Source of the DNA: Streptomyces violaceorubidus
GTDB lineage: Bacteria > Actinomycetota > Actinomycetes > Streptomycetales > Streptomycetaceae
DNA length: 64,000 nt
Assembly: GCF_000717995.1 (NCBI RefSeq)
Contig: NZ_JODM01000017.1
Location: 71,802 to 135,801, forward strand
Reading direction: 5' to 3'
A program made the position numbers and the translations under genes. The stretch's first letter is position 1. Every line of letters starts with the position of its first letter. Below, one piece after another: positions 56,240 to 64,000 of this stretch. The notes beneath the pieces are model-generated. The model did no database searches, had not been told where the DNA came from, and saw only the letters and a list, made by a program, of their open reading frames with translations.

Positions 56240-56965
56240 ATGGTGGCGAAGAAGAAGACGACGGCCGCGAAGCAGGGCGCCGCCGAGGAGGGCGCCGCGG
56301 AGCAGGACGGCGCGAAGAAGGCGGCGCCGGGGAAGGGCCCGGCGCAGCAGGCCGGGGCGAAGAAGACCGCGGCGAAGACCGCCGCGAAGAAGAGCACGGC
56401 GAAGAGCACGGCGAAGAAGAGCACGGCGAAGAGCACGGCCAAGAAAGTGGGCGCGGCCGAGGCCGCCGAGCAGACGGGAGCCACGACGGTGGTTGCGAAG
56501 AAGACTCCTGGCACGGCCACGGCGGCCAAGACCGCTGTCCCCAAGGCCCGCGGCACCGCCGCGGACCCCGGTGAGCTCGCGGTACGCCCCGGCGAGGAAC
56601 CCTGGACCCCGCAGGAGGTCGAGGAGGCGCGCGGCGAGCTGCAGTCCGAGGCCGAGCGGCTGCGCACCGAGATCGACGCCTCGGAGCGGTCGCTGCAGGG
56701 CATGATGCGGGACTCCGGCGACGGCGCGGGCGACGACGAGGCGGACACCGGCAGCAAGAACATCACGCGCGAGCACGAGCTGGCGCTGGCCGCCACCGCG
56801 CGCGAGGTGCTCACCCAGACCGAGCGCGCCCTGGAACGCCTGGACGCGGGCACCTACGGCCTGTGCGAGAACTGCGGCAACCCGATCGGCAAGGCGCGGA
56901 TGCAGGCCTTCCCGCGGGCCACCCTGTGCGTCGAGTGCAAGCAGAAGCAGGAGCGCCGGTACTGA
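56240..56965 (+). CDS. DksA/TraR C4-zinc-finger protein with Lys/Ala-rich N-terminus
   Basis: 241 residues. Residues 1-~100 are Lys/Ala-rich with histone-H1-like repeats (KKSTAKSTAKKSTAKSTAKK). The C-terminal half has a coiled-coil pair and a C4 zinc finger (CENCG...CVECK) followed by KQKQERRY, the TraR/DksA family. The acidic DxxDxA tip of true DksA is not obvious, so ppGpp co-regulation is unproven; the basic tail suggests nucleic-acid binding. Start ATG 56240 (next GTG is 1 codon later). Confidence 0.85.
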   Translation: MVAKKKTTAAKQGAAEEGAAEQDGAKKAAPGKGPAQQAGAKKTAAKTAAKKSTAKSTAKKSTAKSTAKKVGAAEAAEQTGATTVVAKKTPGTATAAKTAVPKARGTAADPGELAVRPGEEPWTPQEVEEARGELQSEAERLRTEIDASERSLQGMMRDSGDGAGDDEADTGSKNITREHELALAATAREVLTQTERALERLDAGTYGLCENCGNPIGKARMQAFPRATLCVECKQKQERRY

Positions 56966-57033
56966 GCCGCAGCCGGGACGGGAAGTGTGCCGTACCCTCG
57001 TGCTCAGTCAAGGACCTAGGCTGAGGGACTCAC

Positions 57034-57639
57034 GTGGCAGAGGCGGAGCGCATCATCGGTACTCCGGACACCCCGGACGCGGCGGGGGACGGGCAGGAGC
57101 GGCCCGACGCCGAGCAGGAGCGGAAGCAGGAGCAGGCTCCTGAGCGCCCCCGGGGCAAGCGGCGGGTCGCCGTGCTGTTCGCGGTCGCCCTGTGCGCGTA
57201 CCTGCTCGACCTGGGCAGCAAGATGCTGGTGGTCGCCAAGCTGGAGCACCACGAACCGATCGAGATCATCGGCGACTGGCTGCGGTTCGCCGCCATCCGC
57301 AACGCGGGCGCGGCCTTCGGCTTCGGCGAGGCCTTCACGATCATCTTCACGGTGATCGCCGCGGCCGTGATCGTGGTGATCGCCCGCCTCGCGCGCAAGC
57401 TGCACAGCCTGCCCTGGGCGATCGCGCTCGGCCTGCTGCTCGGCGGTGCCCTCGGCAACCTCACCGACCGGATCTTCCGCGCCCCCGGCGTCTTCGAGGG
57501 CGCGGTCGTGGACTTCATCGCGCCCAAGCACTTCGCCGTCTTCAACCTCGCCGACTCGGCGATCGTCTGCGGCGGCATCCTGATCGTGATCCTCTCCTTC
57601 CGGGGCCTGGACCCGGACGGGACCGTCCACAAGGACTGA
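57034..57639 (+). CDS. lspA: lipoprotein signal peptidase II
   Basis: 201 residues, GTG start. Acidic/Gln-rich cytoplasmic N-terminus (~45 residues), then four membrane helices. Catalytic Asp residues are in DRIFRAPG...VVDFI and [12 protein letters not shown]; the conserved [10 protein letters not shown] is also present. Cleaves signal peptides of lipid-modified prolipoproteins, and is the target of globomycin. Forms a compact group with the following RluD-type and GNAT genes. Confidence 0.95.
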   Translation: MAEAERIIGTPDTPDAAGDGQERPDAEQERKQEQAPERPRGKRRVAVLFAVALCAYLLDLGSKMLVVAKLEHHEPIEIIGDWLRFAAIRNAGAAFGFGEAFTIIFTVIAAAVIVVIARLARKLHSLPWAIALGLLLGGALGNLTDRIFRAPGVFEGAVVDFIAPKHFAVFNLADSAIVCGGILIVILSFRGLDPDGTVHKD

Positions 57640-57687
57640 GCGGGCAGCGGGACCGAGCTCGCGTTCGGGAGTGTCCGGGCCGTCCGG

Positions 57688-57693
57688 CATACT
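57688..57693 (+). promoter_or_regulatory. -10 element before the pseudouridine synthase gene
   Basis: CATACT with TTCGGG 18 bp upstream (57664-57669) and 6 nt before GTG 57700: a leaderless arrangement. Confidence 0.45.
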
Positions 57694-57699
57694 CGACGG

Positions 57700-58644
57700 G
57701 TGAGCACGATTCCCGAGATCCGTACCCTGCCCGTGCCCGACGGCCTGGAGGGCGAGCGCGTCGACGCCGCCATCTCCCGCATGTTCGGCTTCTCCCGTAC
57801 CAAGGCCGCGGAGCTCGCCGCGGCGGGCAAGGTGCAGGTCGACGGATCGGTGGTCGGCAAGTCCGAGCGGGTCCACGGCGGCGCCTGGCTGGAGGTCGAG
57901 ATGCCGCAGGCGCCCGCGCCCGTGCAGGTGGTCGCCGAGCCCGTCGAGGGCATGGAGATCGTGCACGACGACGAGGACGTGGTCGTGATCGTCAAGCCCG
58001 TCGGCGTCGCCGCCCACCCCTCCCCGGGCTGGAACGGGCCGACGGTCATCGGCGGGCTGGCCGCCGCCGGGTACCGCATCTCCACCTCCGGCGCCGCCGA
58101 GCGCCAGGGCATCGTGCACCGCCTCGACGTCGGCACCTCCGGTCTGATGGCGGTGGCCAAGTCGGAGCGCGCCTACACCTCGCTCAAGCGCCAGTTCAAG
58201 GAGCGCACGGTCGACAAGCGCTACCACACGCTCGTGCAGGGCCACCCCGACCCGACCAGCGGCACCATCGACGCCCCCATCGGCCGCCACCCGCAGCACG
58301 ACTACAAGTGGGCCGTCACCGCCGAGGGCAAGCCCTCCGTCACGCACTACGACCTCATCGAGGCCTTCCGCGCCGCCTCCCTGCTCGACGTGAAGCTGGA
58401 GACCGGCCGCACCCACCAGATCCGCGTCCACATGGCCGCCCACCGCCACCCCTGCGTCGGCGACCTGACCTACGGCGCGGACCCCACCCTCGCCAAGCGG
58501 CTGCGGCTGACCCGCCAGTGGCTGCACGCCGTGCGGCTCGGCTTCGAGCACCCGGGCACCGGCGACTGGGTCGAGTACGCCAGCGACTACCCCGAGGACC
58601 TGCAGCAGGCCCTGGACCGGGTCCGCGAGGAGACCTACGGATGA
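57700..58644 (+). CDS. 23S rRNA pseudouridine synthase (RluD family)
   Basis: 314 residues. S4-like RNA-binding domain ([22 protein letters not shown]) then the RluA/RluD catalytic domain with Asp in [25 protein letters not shown], and [11 protein letters not shown]. Isomerises uridines in helix 69 of 23S rRNA if it acts like RluD. It follows lspA, as in E. coli-like and many Gram-positive genomes. Overlaps the GNAT gene (ATGA). Confidence 0.94.
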   Translation: MSTIPEIRTLPVPDGLEGERVDAAISRMFGFSRTKAAELAAAGKVQVDGSVVGKSERVHGGAWLEVEMPQAPAPVQVVAEPVEGMEIVHDDEDVVVIVKPVGVAAHPSPGWNGPTVIGGLAAAGYRISTSGAAERQGIVHRLDVGTSGLMAVAKSERAYTSLKRQFKERTVDKRYHTLVQGHPDPTSGTIDAPIGRHPQHDYKWAVTAEGKPSVTHYDLIEAFRAASLLDVKLETGRTHQIRVHMAAHRHPCVGDLTYGADPTLAKRLRLTRQWLHAVRLGFEHPGTGDWVEYASDYPEDLQQALDRVREETYG

Positions 58645-59129
58645 GCGGGCCGAGCCGGGCCCCGGCCGCCTACGAGGTGCGCGTCGCCGAGGACCCCGCC
58701 GACCGCGAGGCCTGCTTCGCCGTGCGCAAGGAGGTCTTCGTCGCCGAGCAGAAGGTCCCCGAGGACATCGAGTACGACGCCTACGACGCCGAGGCGGTGC
58801 ACGTCCTGGCCGTCCGGACGGACGGTGTACCCCTCGGCACCGGGAGGCTGCTGCACGGGGCGGCCGCCGCCGCGAAGAACGGCGACGGCGATCCGGCCGT
58901 CGGCTCCCTGGGCCGGCTCGCGGTGACCGCGACGGCCCGCGGTCTCGGCGTCGGGGCCGCGCTGGTGCGGGCCGTCGAGGACGCCGCACGCGCGCGGGGA
59001 CTCACCGCCGTGGACCTGCACGCGCAGACCCACGCCCTGGGTTTCTACGAGCGACTGGGGTACCAGGCGTACGGACCCGAGTTCCCCGACGCCGGGATCC
59101 CCCACCGCGCGATGCGGCGCTCCCTGTAG
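58641..59129 (+). CDS. GNAT-family N-acetyltransferase
   Basis: 162 residues. GNAT fold with CoA-binding [20 protein letters not shown] and C-terminal [21 protein letters not shown]; this end is typical of the ElaA-like/PA4866-related group. Acceptor unknown. ATG overlaps the stop of the pseudouridine synthase gene. Confidence 0.9.
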   Translation: MSGPSRAPAAYEVRVAEDPADREACFAVRKEVFVAEQKVPEDIEYDAYDAEAVHVLAVRTDGVPLGTGRLLHGAAAAAKNGDGDPAVGSLGRLAVTATARGLGVGAALVRAVEDAARARGLTAVDLHAQTHALGFYERLGYQAYGPEFPDAGIPHRAMRRSL

Positions 59130-59186
59130 CGGGGGCGGCGGAAGCGCCGATGGGGCCGGTGGCGTGGCAGGCTTGGGATTCGCCGG

Positions 59187-60818
59187 GTGAACGCCCAGAC
59201 CACAGCCCCTAGACCCACCGGAGCGGTGACCGTGGATCAGCTGGCCCTGTTGTTCATGCTGTTGCTCGGGGCCCTGCTGAGCGTCCCGATCGGTGCGCGG
59301 CTCGGGCTGCCGGCGCCGGTGCTGATGACGCTTCTCGGGATCGTCCTGGCCCTGCTCGACTTCGTCCCCAACGTCGACATCCCGCCCGAACTGATCCTGC
59401 CCGCGCTGCTGCCGCCGCTGCTGTACGCCGCCGTGCGGCGCACCTCCTGGCGGCAGTTCGCGGCGAACAAGCGCCCGATCTTCCTGCTGGCCGTCGCGCT
59501 GGTCTTCGTCACCATGCTCTGCGTGGCCTCCGTGGCCCACGCCATCGTGCCGGGGCTGCCGCTCGCCGCCGCCTTCGCGCTGGGCGCGCTGGTGGCGCCG
59601 CCCGACCCGGTCGCCGCGACCGCCGTCGCCGGGCAACTGGGGCTGCCGCGCCGCCTGGTGTCCATCCTGGAGGGCGAGGGGCTCTTCAACGACGTGACGG
59701 CCATCGTCCTGTACCACGTGGCCATCGCCGCCGCGGTGGGCGGCTCCTTCTCGCCGTGGCGGGCCGGGTTCGACCTGGTGCTGTCCGCCGTGGTCGCCGT
59801 CGCGGTCGGACTCGCCCTGGGCTGGGGCTCCAACAAGCTCATGGACGTGCTGGGCGACCCGACGCTGCAGATCGGCCTGACCCTGCTGGTGCCGTTCGTG
59901 AGCTACGTCGCCGCCGACGAACTGCACGGATCGGGGGTGCTCGCCGTGCTCACCACCGCCATGTTCCTCGCCGAGTACGCCTCGGACGCCGACGACGTGA
60001 TGACCCGGCTCGGCGGGCACACCGTCTGGGACGTGGTCGACACGCTGGTCACCGGAGTGGCCTTCGGGCTGATCGGACTGGAACTGCACAACGCCGTCCG
60101 CACCGCCTCCGGCCGGTGGACGGAGCTGCTCGGCTGGTCGGCGGCGATCCTGGTCGTCGTCGTCCTGGTCCGGCTGCTGTGGCTGCTGCCGGCCACCTGG
60201 CTGACCCAGCGGCTGCACGCCCGGCGCGACCGGGACGAGGACATCCCGACCAGCTGGCGGGAGACGGTGGTCATGTGGTGGGCGGGGATGCGGGGCGTGG
60301 CCTCGGTCGCGCTCGCCCTGGCGATCCCCCTGGAGACGGACGACGGGGCCCCCTTCCCGCACCGGGAGGAGATCGTCTTCATCGCCTTCGGGGTGATCAT
60401 GGGCACGCTGCTGCTGCAGGGCCTGACCCTGCCCTGGCTGGTGGGACGGCTCGGGGTCCGGGCGGACACCGAGCGCGAGCAGGAGTTCGAGCGGGGCCTG
60501 GCCCTGCGGGCGGCCAAGGCGGCCAAGCAGCGGCTCAAGGAGATCGAGTCGGTGGAGGAACTGCCGGAGGAGCTGTCCGAGCAGATGCTGCGGCGCGCCT
60601 TCGACATCGGCATACGCATCAGCCCCGACCTCGGGGACGAGGAACGGCGGGAGGCGCAGGAGCAGCGGGCCCGGCGGATCAAGCGCGTCCGGCGCATCCA
60701 GGGCGAGATGCTGAGCGCCGCCCGGCACGAGGTGCTGGCCGCCCGCAGCGAACCCGGCGCCGACCCGGAGATCGTCGACCGGGTGCTGCGTCACCTGGAC
60801 GTGCGCAGCCTGCGCTGA
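59187..60818 (+). CDS. Na+/H+ antiporter (CPA1 family)
   Basis: 543 residues, about twelve membrane helices. Conserved VAPPDPVAATAVAGQLGLPRRLVSILEGEGLFNDVTA, seen here in two halves, holds the Asp and Asp-Pro residues for ion binding, and WAGMRGVASVALALAIP follows. The C-terminal ~110 residues are charged, coiled-coil-like and cytoplasmic, probably regulatory. It exports Na+ for H+ and controls pH. GTG 59187 is the usual start. Confidence 0.93.
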   Translation: MNAQTTAPRPTGAVTVDQLALLFMLLLGALLSVPIGARLGLPAPVLMTLLGIVLALLDFVPNVDIPPELILPALLPPLLYAAVRRTSWRQFAANKRPIFLLAVALVFVTMLCVASVAHAIVPGLPLAAAFALGALVAPPDPVAATAVAGQLGLPRRLVSILEGEGLFNDVTAIVLYHVAIAAAVGGSFSPWRAGFDLVLSAVVAVAVGLALGWGSNKLMDVLGDPTLQIGLTLLVPFVSYVAADELHGSGVLAVLTTAMFLAEYASDADDVMTRLGGHTVWDVVDTLVTGVAFGLIGLELHNAVRTASGRWTELLGWSAAILVVVVLVRLLWLLPATWLTQRLHARRDRDEDIPTSWRETVVMWWAGMRGVASVALALAIPLETDDGAPFPHREEIVFIAFGVIMGTLLLQGLTLPWLVGRLGVRADTEREQEFERGLALRAAKAAKQRLKEIESVEELPEELSEQMLRRAFDIGIRISPDLGDEERREAQEQRARRIKRVRRIQGEMLSAARHEVLAARSEPGADPEIVDRVLRHLDVRSLR

Positions 60819-60837
60819 CGGGCGCGCCGCCGCGCGG

Positions 60838-61986
60838 TCACCGGCTCTTGGTCGGGCGGCCCGGGAAGCGGCGGGCGCCCTCGTCGGAGGGGCGGCGGGT
60901 CTCCCCGTCCGGGGACCGGCGGGCGTGCGGGAAGCCGGGGCGGGGCGGGCGCGGGGCCGCGTCCGCCGTGTTGACCCGCGGCAGCGCGTAGGGGTGCTCG
61001 TCGGCCAGCCAGCGGATCATCCCCTCGCGGACCGCGACCCGCACCGTCCAGATGTCGTCCGCGTCCTTCGCCGTCACCAGGGCCCGCACCTCCATGGTGG
61101 TCGGGGTGCTGTCGGTAACCGTCAGGTTGTAGCTGCGCCCGTCCCAGGCCGGGCACGCGCGCAGCAGATCGCGCAGCCGCTCCCGCATCGCGTCGAGCGG
61201 CGCCGAGTGGTCGAGGTGCCAGAACACGGTCCCGGTCATCTGCGGGGTGCCGCGCGACCAGTTCTCGAACGGCTTCGAGGTGAAGTACGACACCGGCATG
61301 GTGATCCGGCGCTCGTCCCAGGTGCGCACCGTCAGGTACGTCAGCGTGATCTCCTCGACGGTGCCCCACTCGCCGTCCACCACGACTGTGTCGCCCAAGC
61401 GCACCATGTCGCCGAAGGCGATCTGGAACCCGGCGAACAGGTTGCCCAGCGTGGACTGGGCCGCCACACCGGCGACGATGCCGATGATGCCGGCCGAGGC
61501 CAGCAGCGAGGCGCCCGCGGCGCGCATCGCCGGGAAGGTCAGCAGCATCGACGACACGGCGACCACGCCGACGATCGCGGTGACCACCCGCATGATCAAC
61601 GACACCTGGGTCCGCACCCGCCGGACCCGCGCCGGATCCCGCTCGGCGTGGGCGTGCGCGTAACGGGAGTAGGACGTCTCGACGACGGCCGCGGCGATCC
61701 GGACCACCAGCCAGGCCGTGGAGCCGATCAGGGCCAGCGTCAGCGTCCGGCCGACCCCGGTCGCGTGCTCGGGGAACACCCCGGCCTCGACGTACGAACC
61801 TCTCAGCAGGCCCGCGCAGAGCGCGATCTGGTAGGGCACGCGGGCGCGCCGCAGCAGCCCCCACAGCGGTGTCTCGGGGTGGCGTCCGTCGGCCTTGCGC
61901 AGCAACAGGTCGGTGGCCCAGCCGATGACCAGGGTCAGCAGAACCGAGCCGCCGACCACGATCAGCGGGCGGAGTATCGTCTCCAT
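60838..61986 (-). CDS. MscS-type mechanosensitive channel protein
   Basis: 382 residues. Four or five membrane helices (~10-175), the pore-lining GIIGIVAGVAAQSTLGNLFAGFQI (MscS TM3 pattern, two pieces), then the beta domain (GDTVVVDGEWGTVEEITLTYL) and alpha/beta domain. The C-terminal tail is Arg/Pro-rich. Acts as osmotic release valve or small-conductance channel. ATG 61986; a TACGTT hexamer 6 nt upstream and TTCACG 16 bp further back suggest a leaderless mRNA. Confidence 0.92.
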   Translation of the reverse strand: METILRPLIVVGGSVLLTLVIGWATDLLLRKADGRHPETPLWGLLRRARVPYQIALCAGLLRGSYVEAGVFPEHATGVGRTLTLALIGSTAWLVVRIAAAVVETSYSRYAHAHAERDPARVRRVRTQVSLIMRVVTAIVGVVAVSSMLLTFPAMRAAGASLLASAGIIGIVAGVAAQSTLGNLFAGFQIAFGDMVRLGDTVVVDGEWGTVEEITLTYLTVRTWDERRITMPVSYFTSKPFENWSRGTPQMTGTVFWHLDHSAPLDAMRERLRDLLRACPAWDGRSYNLTVTDSTPTTMEVRALVTAKDADDIWTVRVAVREGMIRWLADEHPYALPRVNTADAAPRPPRPGFPHARRSPDGETRRPSDEGARRFPGRPTKSR

Positions 61987-62091
61987 CCCTCGAACGTAAC
62001 CGGCCGCACGGTGCCGTGAACCTGTGACCTACGTCCCGTCCGGGGTATGGCCGTGCGCGGCCCTGTCACACCCGGCTGGCACCATGGCCCC

Positions 62092-62682
62092 ATGAACATC
62101 GTGCTCTTTCACTCGACCCTCGGCCCGAGGCCCGCGGTGCGGCAGGCCGCCGACCGGCTGCGCGACGCCGGGCACCAGGTGTGGACCCCGGACCTCTTCG
62201 AGGGCCGCACCTTCGATTCGGTCGAGGAGGGCATGGCCCATCAGGACGGGATCGGCCGGGAGGAGCTGCTGAAGCGGGCCGTGCTGGCCGCCGCGCCCTA
62301 CTCGGAGCGGGGGCTGGTGTACGCCGGGTTCTCGCTCGGCGCCTCCATCGCCCAGACCCTCGCCCTCGGCGACCACCGGGCGCGCGGGCTGCTGCTCCTG
62401 CACGGCACCTCGGACCTCGCGCCCAACGCCTCGGTCGACGAGCTGCCGGTCCAGCTGCACGTGGCCGAGCCGGACCCCTTCGAGACGGACGACTGGCTCA
62501 GCGCCTGGTACCTCCAGATGGGCCGGATCGGCGCCGACGTCGAGGTGCACAGGTATCCCGGGGCCGGTCACCTCTACACCGACCCGGACCTGCCCGACTA
62601 CGACGCCGAGGCGGCCGAGGCCACCTGGCGGGTGGCGCTCGGCTTCCTCGAGTCCCTCCGGGAGGCTCAGGCCGGGGCGTAG
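62092..62682 (+). CDS. dienelactone-hydrolase-family alpha/beta hydrolase
   Basis: 196 residues. Alpha/beta fold with nucleophile elbow GFSLGAS (Ser, rather than the Cys of true dienelactone hydrolases), Asp after [13 protein letters not shown], and His in [17 protein letters not shown]. Substrate unknown. The start ATG 62092 ([11 protein letters not shown]) gives the expected beta1; an upstream in-frame GTG-free extension is unlikely. Ends 16 bp inside the convergent phoD remnant. Confidence 0.88.
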   Translation: MNIVLFHSTLGPRPAVRQAADRLRDAGHQVWTPDLFEGRTFDSVEEGMAHQDGIGREELLKRAVLAAAPYSERGLVYAGFSLGASIAQTLALGDHRARGLLLLHGTSDLAPNASVDELPVQLHVAEPDPFETDDWLSAWYLQMGRIGADVEVHRYPGAGHLYTDPDLPDYDAEAAEATWRVALGFLESLREAQAGA

Positions 62683-63914
62683 ACGCGCTCGACGCGCTGC
62701 GTGCCGCTGCGCGTGCGGTAGGAGCGGGCCCAGGCGGACGTGGCGCCCGCGTCGGTGCGGTCGGAGACGACGTAGTAGTCCATCTGCGTCCGGTCCGCGG
62801 TGACGTCCAGCACGCCGTAGCCGTGCCGGTCGGTGTCGACCCAGTGCACGTGCCGGTTCGCGGCCCGGATCACCGGCGCCGCGAACCCCGAGACGGTGCC
62901 CTCGGGGACCTTCACGATGTCGTCGAGGTTGTCGGAGGTCACCGACGTGACGACGAACTCCGTGGCCGCCGAGGCGGACAGCGGGTAGGTCCCGGCGTCG
63001 TACGGCACGTCGTTGGCCCACGCCATGTGGATGTCGCCGGTCAGGAAGACGGTGTTGCGGATCCGGTGCGCGCGCAGGTGGGCCAGCAGCTCGCGGCGGT
63101 CGTCGGTGTAGCCGTCCCACTGGTCGGTGTTGAGGGCGATGCCCTCCTTCGGCAGCCCGAGCAGTTCGGCGAGCGGGCCGAGCAGCGAGGCGGGGAGCGA
63201 GCCGATCGCGAACGGCGAGATCATCACCGGGTTGCCGACCAGCCTCCAGGTGGCGTCGGAGGAGGCGAGCTGCGCCTTGAGCCAGTCGAGCTGCGCGCGG
63301 CCGGTGAGGGTGCGGTCCGGGTCGTCTACCTCGCCGTCGCCGAGCGCCACCTGCTGCGAGCGGAAGGAGCGCAGGTCGAGCAGCGAGAGGTCGACGAGCT
63401 TGCCGAAGCGCAGCCGCCGGTAGGTGGTGCCGGCGATCGCCGGGCGCACCGGCATCCACTCGAAGTAGGCCCGCTTGGCGGCACTCTGCCGCTGCGCCCA
63501 GGTCCCCTCGGCGCCCTCGGTGTGGTTCTCGGCGCCGCCCGACCAGGTGTCGTTGGCGATCTCGTGGTCGTCCCAGATCGCCACCACCGGCGCCGTGGCG
63601 TGCAGCGCCTGGAGGTCGGGGTCGGTCTTGTAGCGGCCGTGCCGGACGCGGTAGTCGGCGAGGGTGAGGATCTCGTGGGCCGGGGCGTGCGGGCGCACGA
63701 CGGTGTCCCGGGTGCCGTACTGGCCGGTGCCGTACTCGTAGATGTAGTCGCCCAGGTGCAGCCAGGCGTCCAGGTCGCCGCGGGCGGCGAGATGGCGGTA
63801 CGAGGAGAAGTACCCGGCCTCCCAGTTGGCGCAGGAGACCACGCCGAAGCGCAGGCCGGTGACGGCGGCGTCGTGCGCGGGGGCGGTGCGGGTGCGGGCG
63901 ACGGGGGGGTGCCT
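62667..63914 (-). pseudogene. phoD: alkaline phosphatase PhoD, N-terminally truncated by insertion
   Basis: About 415 residues remain. [55 protein letters not shown] and the C-terminal [11 protein letters not shown] are the PhoD metal-binding and catalytic blocks (secreted, Ca/Fe-dependent phosphodiesterase/phosphatase). The frame stays open to a TAG at 63915-63917. Homologues carry ~130-150 further N-terminal residues with a Tat signal and an Ig-like domain, which are missing because a transposase end begins ~20 bp further on. The gene is therefore broken. Confidence 0.88.
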
Positions 63915-63926
63915 CTATGTCTTTCG

Positions 63927-64000
63927 TCAAGCGAGCTGTGGGGTTCGGGGTTCGTAGAAGGTTCCGTCGCGGAGCATGGCGAACAGGACGCTGGTGCGGT
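63927..64000 (-). mobile_element. 3' end of an insertion-sequence transposase (IS110-like?)
   Basis: Minus-strand frame RTSVLFAMLRDGTFYEPRTP then QLA and TGA (63927-63929). I recognise this as the C-terminal end of a Streptomyces transposase, probably IS110 family, though family assignment from 23 residues is tentative. The codon use and A+T-richer sequence differ from phoD. The rest of the element lies outside the window. Confidence 0.7.

Noticed and set aside
58635..60794. 719-codon minus-strand frame across the antiporter gene
   Set aside because: His/Gln/Gly-rich antisense translation of membrane helices; not a gene.

Overview
The window is about 72% G+C chromosomal DNA with strong third-position GC bias, many GTG and TTG starts, and Streptomyces-type gene content. 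That content includes the long dcw cell-division cluster without ftsA, mraZ or murC, a DivIVA with a Pro/Gln/Gly-rich insert, a leaderless Trp-rich trp attenuator, and Rv2175c, DUF3040 and HEPN families typical of actinomycetes. I read it as a core-chromosome segment of a Streptomyces species. Almost all of it is conserved housekeeping DNA. The unusual parts sit at gene junctions, in 5' leaders and in a few decayed loci.

Layout. (1) 1-9.7 kb: the end of a LuxR-type response regulator, a 2-hydroxyacid dehydrogenase, a fused anthranilate synthase with a leader-peptide attenuator, a secreted amidase with a beta-propeller-like tail, class II DAHP synthase, bacterioferritin and its ferredoxin, and a molybdopterin oxidoreductase. 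(2) 9.7-21.1 kb: endonuclease IV; a broken trypsin/VMAP-like conflict-system gene facing a truncated partner; a PASTA-domain Ser/Thr kinase; thiO-thiS-thiG under a TPP riboswitch; an FAD oxidoreductase; an Rv2175c-like DNA-binding protein; thiE; metF. (3) 21.1-33.9 kb: a Tyr/Gln/Gly-rich membrane protein, a CrtI-like oxidoreductase, a TetR regulator, a HEPN protein, a methyltransferase, a DUF3040 protein, then MoxR-DUF58-transglutaminase with tandemly duplicated micro-ORFs between the last two genes, and a carbonic anhydrase. (4) 34.0-52.3 kb: rsmH-ftsL-ftsI-murE-murF-mraY-murD-ftsW-murG-ftsQ-ftsZ-pgeF-ylmE-sepF-ylmG-divIVA. (5) 52.3-64 kb: ileS with a T-box, a DksA/TraR protein, lspA, an RluD-type pseudouridine synthase, a GNAT enzyme, a Na+/H+ antiporter, a MscS channel, an alpha/beta hydrolase, and a phoD gene cut off by an insertion sequence at the window edge.

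How the genes work together. The dcw block makes lipid-linked peptidoglycan precursors (MurE, MurF, MraY, MurD, MurG), polymerises and crosslinks them at the septum (FtsW, FtsI, FtsL, FtsQ), and positions the division and polar-growth machinery (FtsZ, SepF, DivIVA). A separate promoter region lies before ftsZ. Three RNA devices sense end products: Trp (trpL), thiamine pyrophosphate (thiO leader) and uncharged tRNA-Ile (ileS T-box). Many genes outside dcw have a -10 element 6-7 nt before the start codon, which predicts leaderless mRNAs.

Most notable leads: translationally coupled duplicated micro-ORFs upstream of the transglutaminase gene; a 24-codon ORF with a TTA (bldA-type) codon in the ftsZ leader; a decaying VMAP/trypsin locus; an IleRS whose HIGH motif reads G-A-H-H; a two-copy dispersed hairpin repeat; several tandem duplications that copy start or stop codons at gene borders; and a phoD gene interrupted by an IS.
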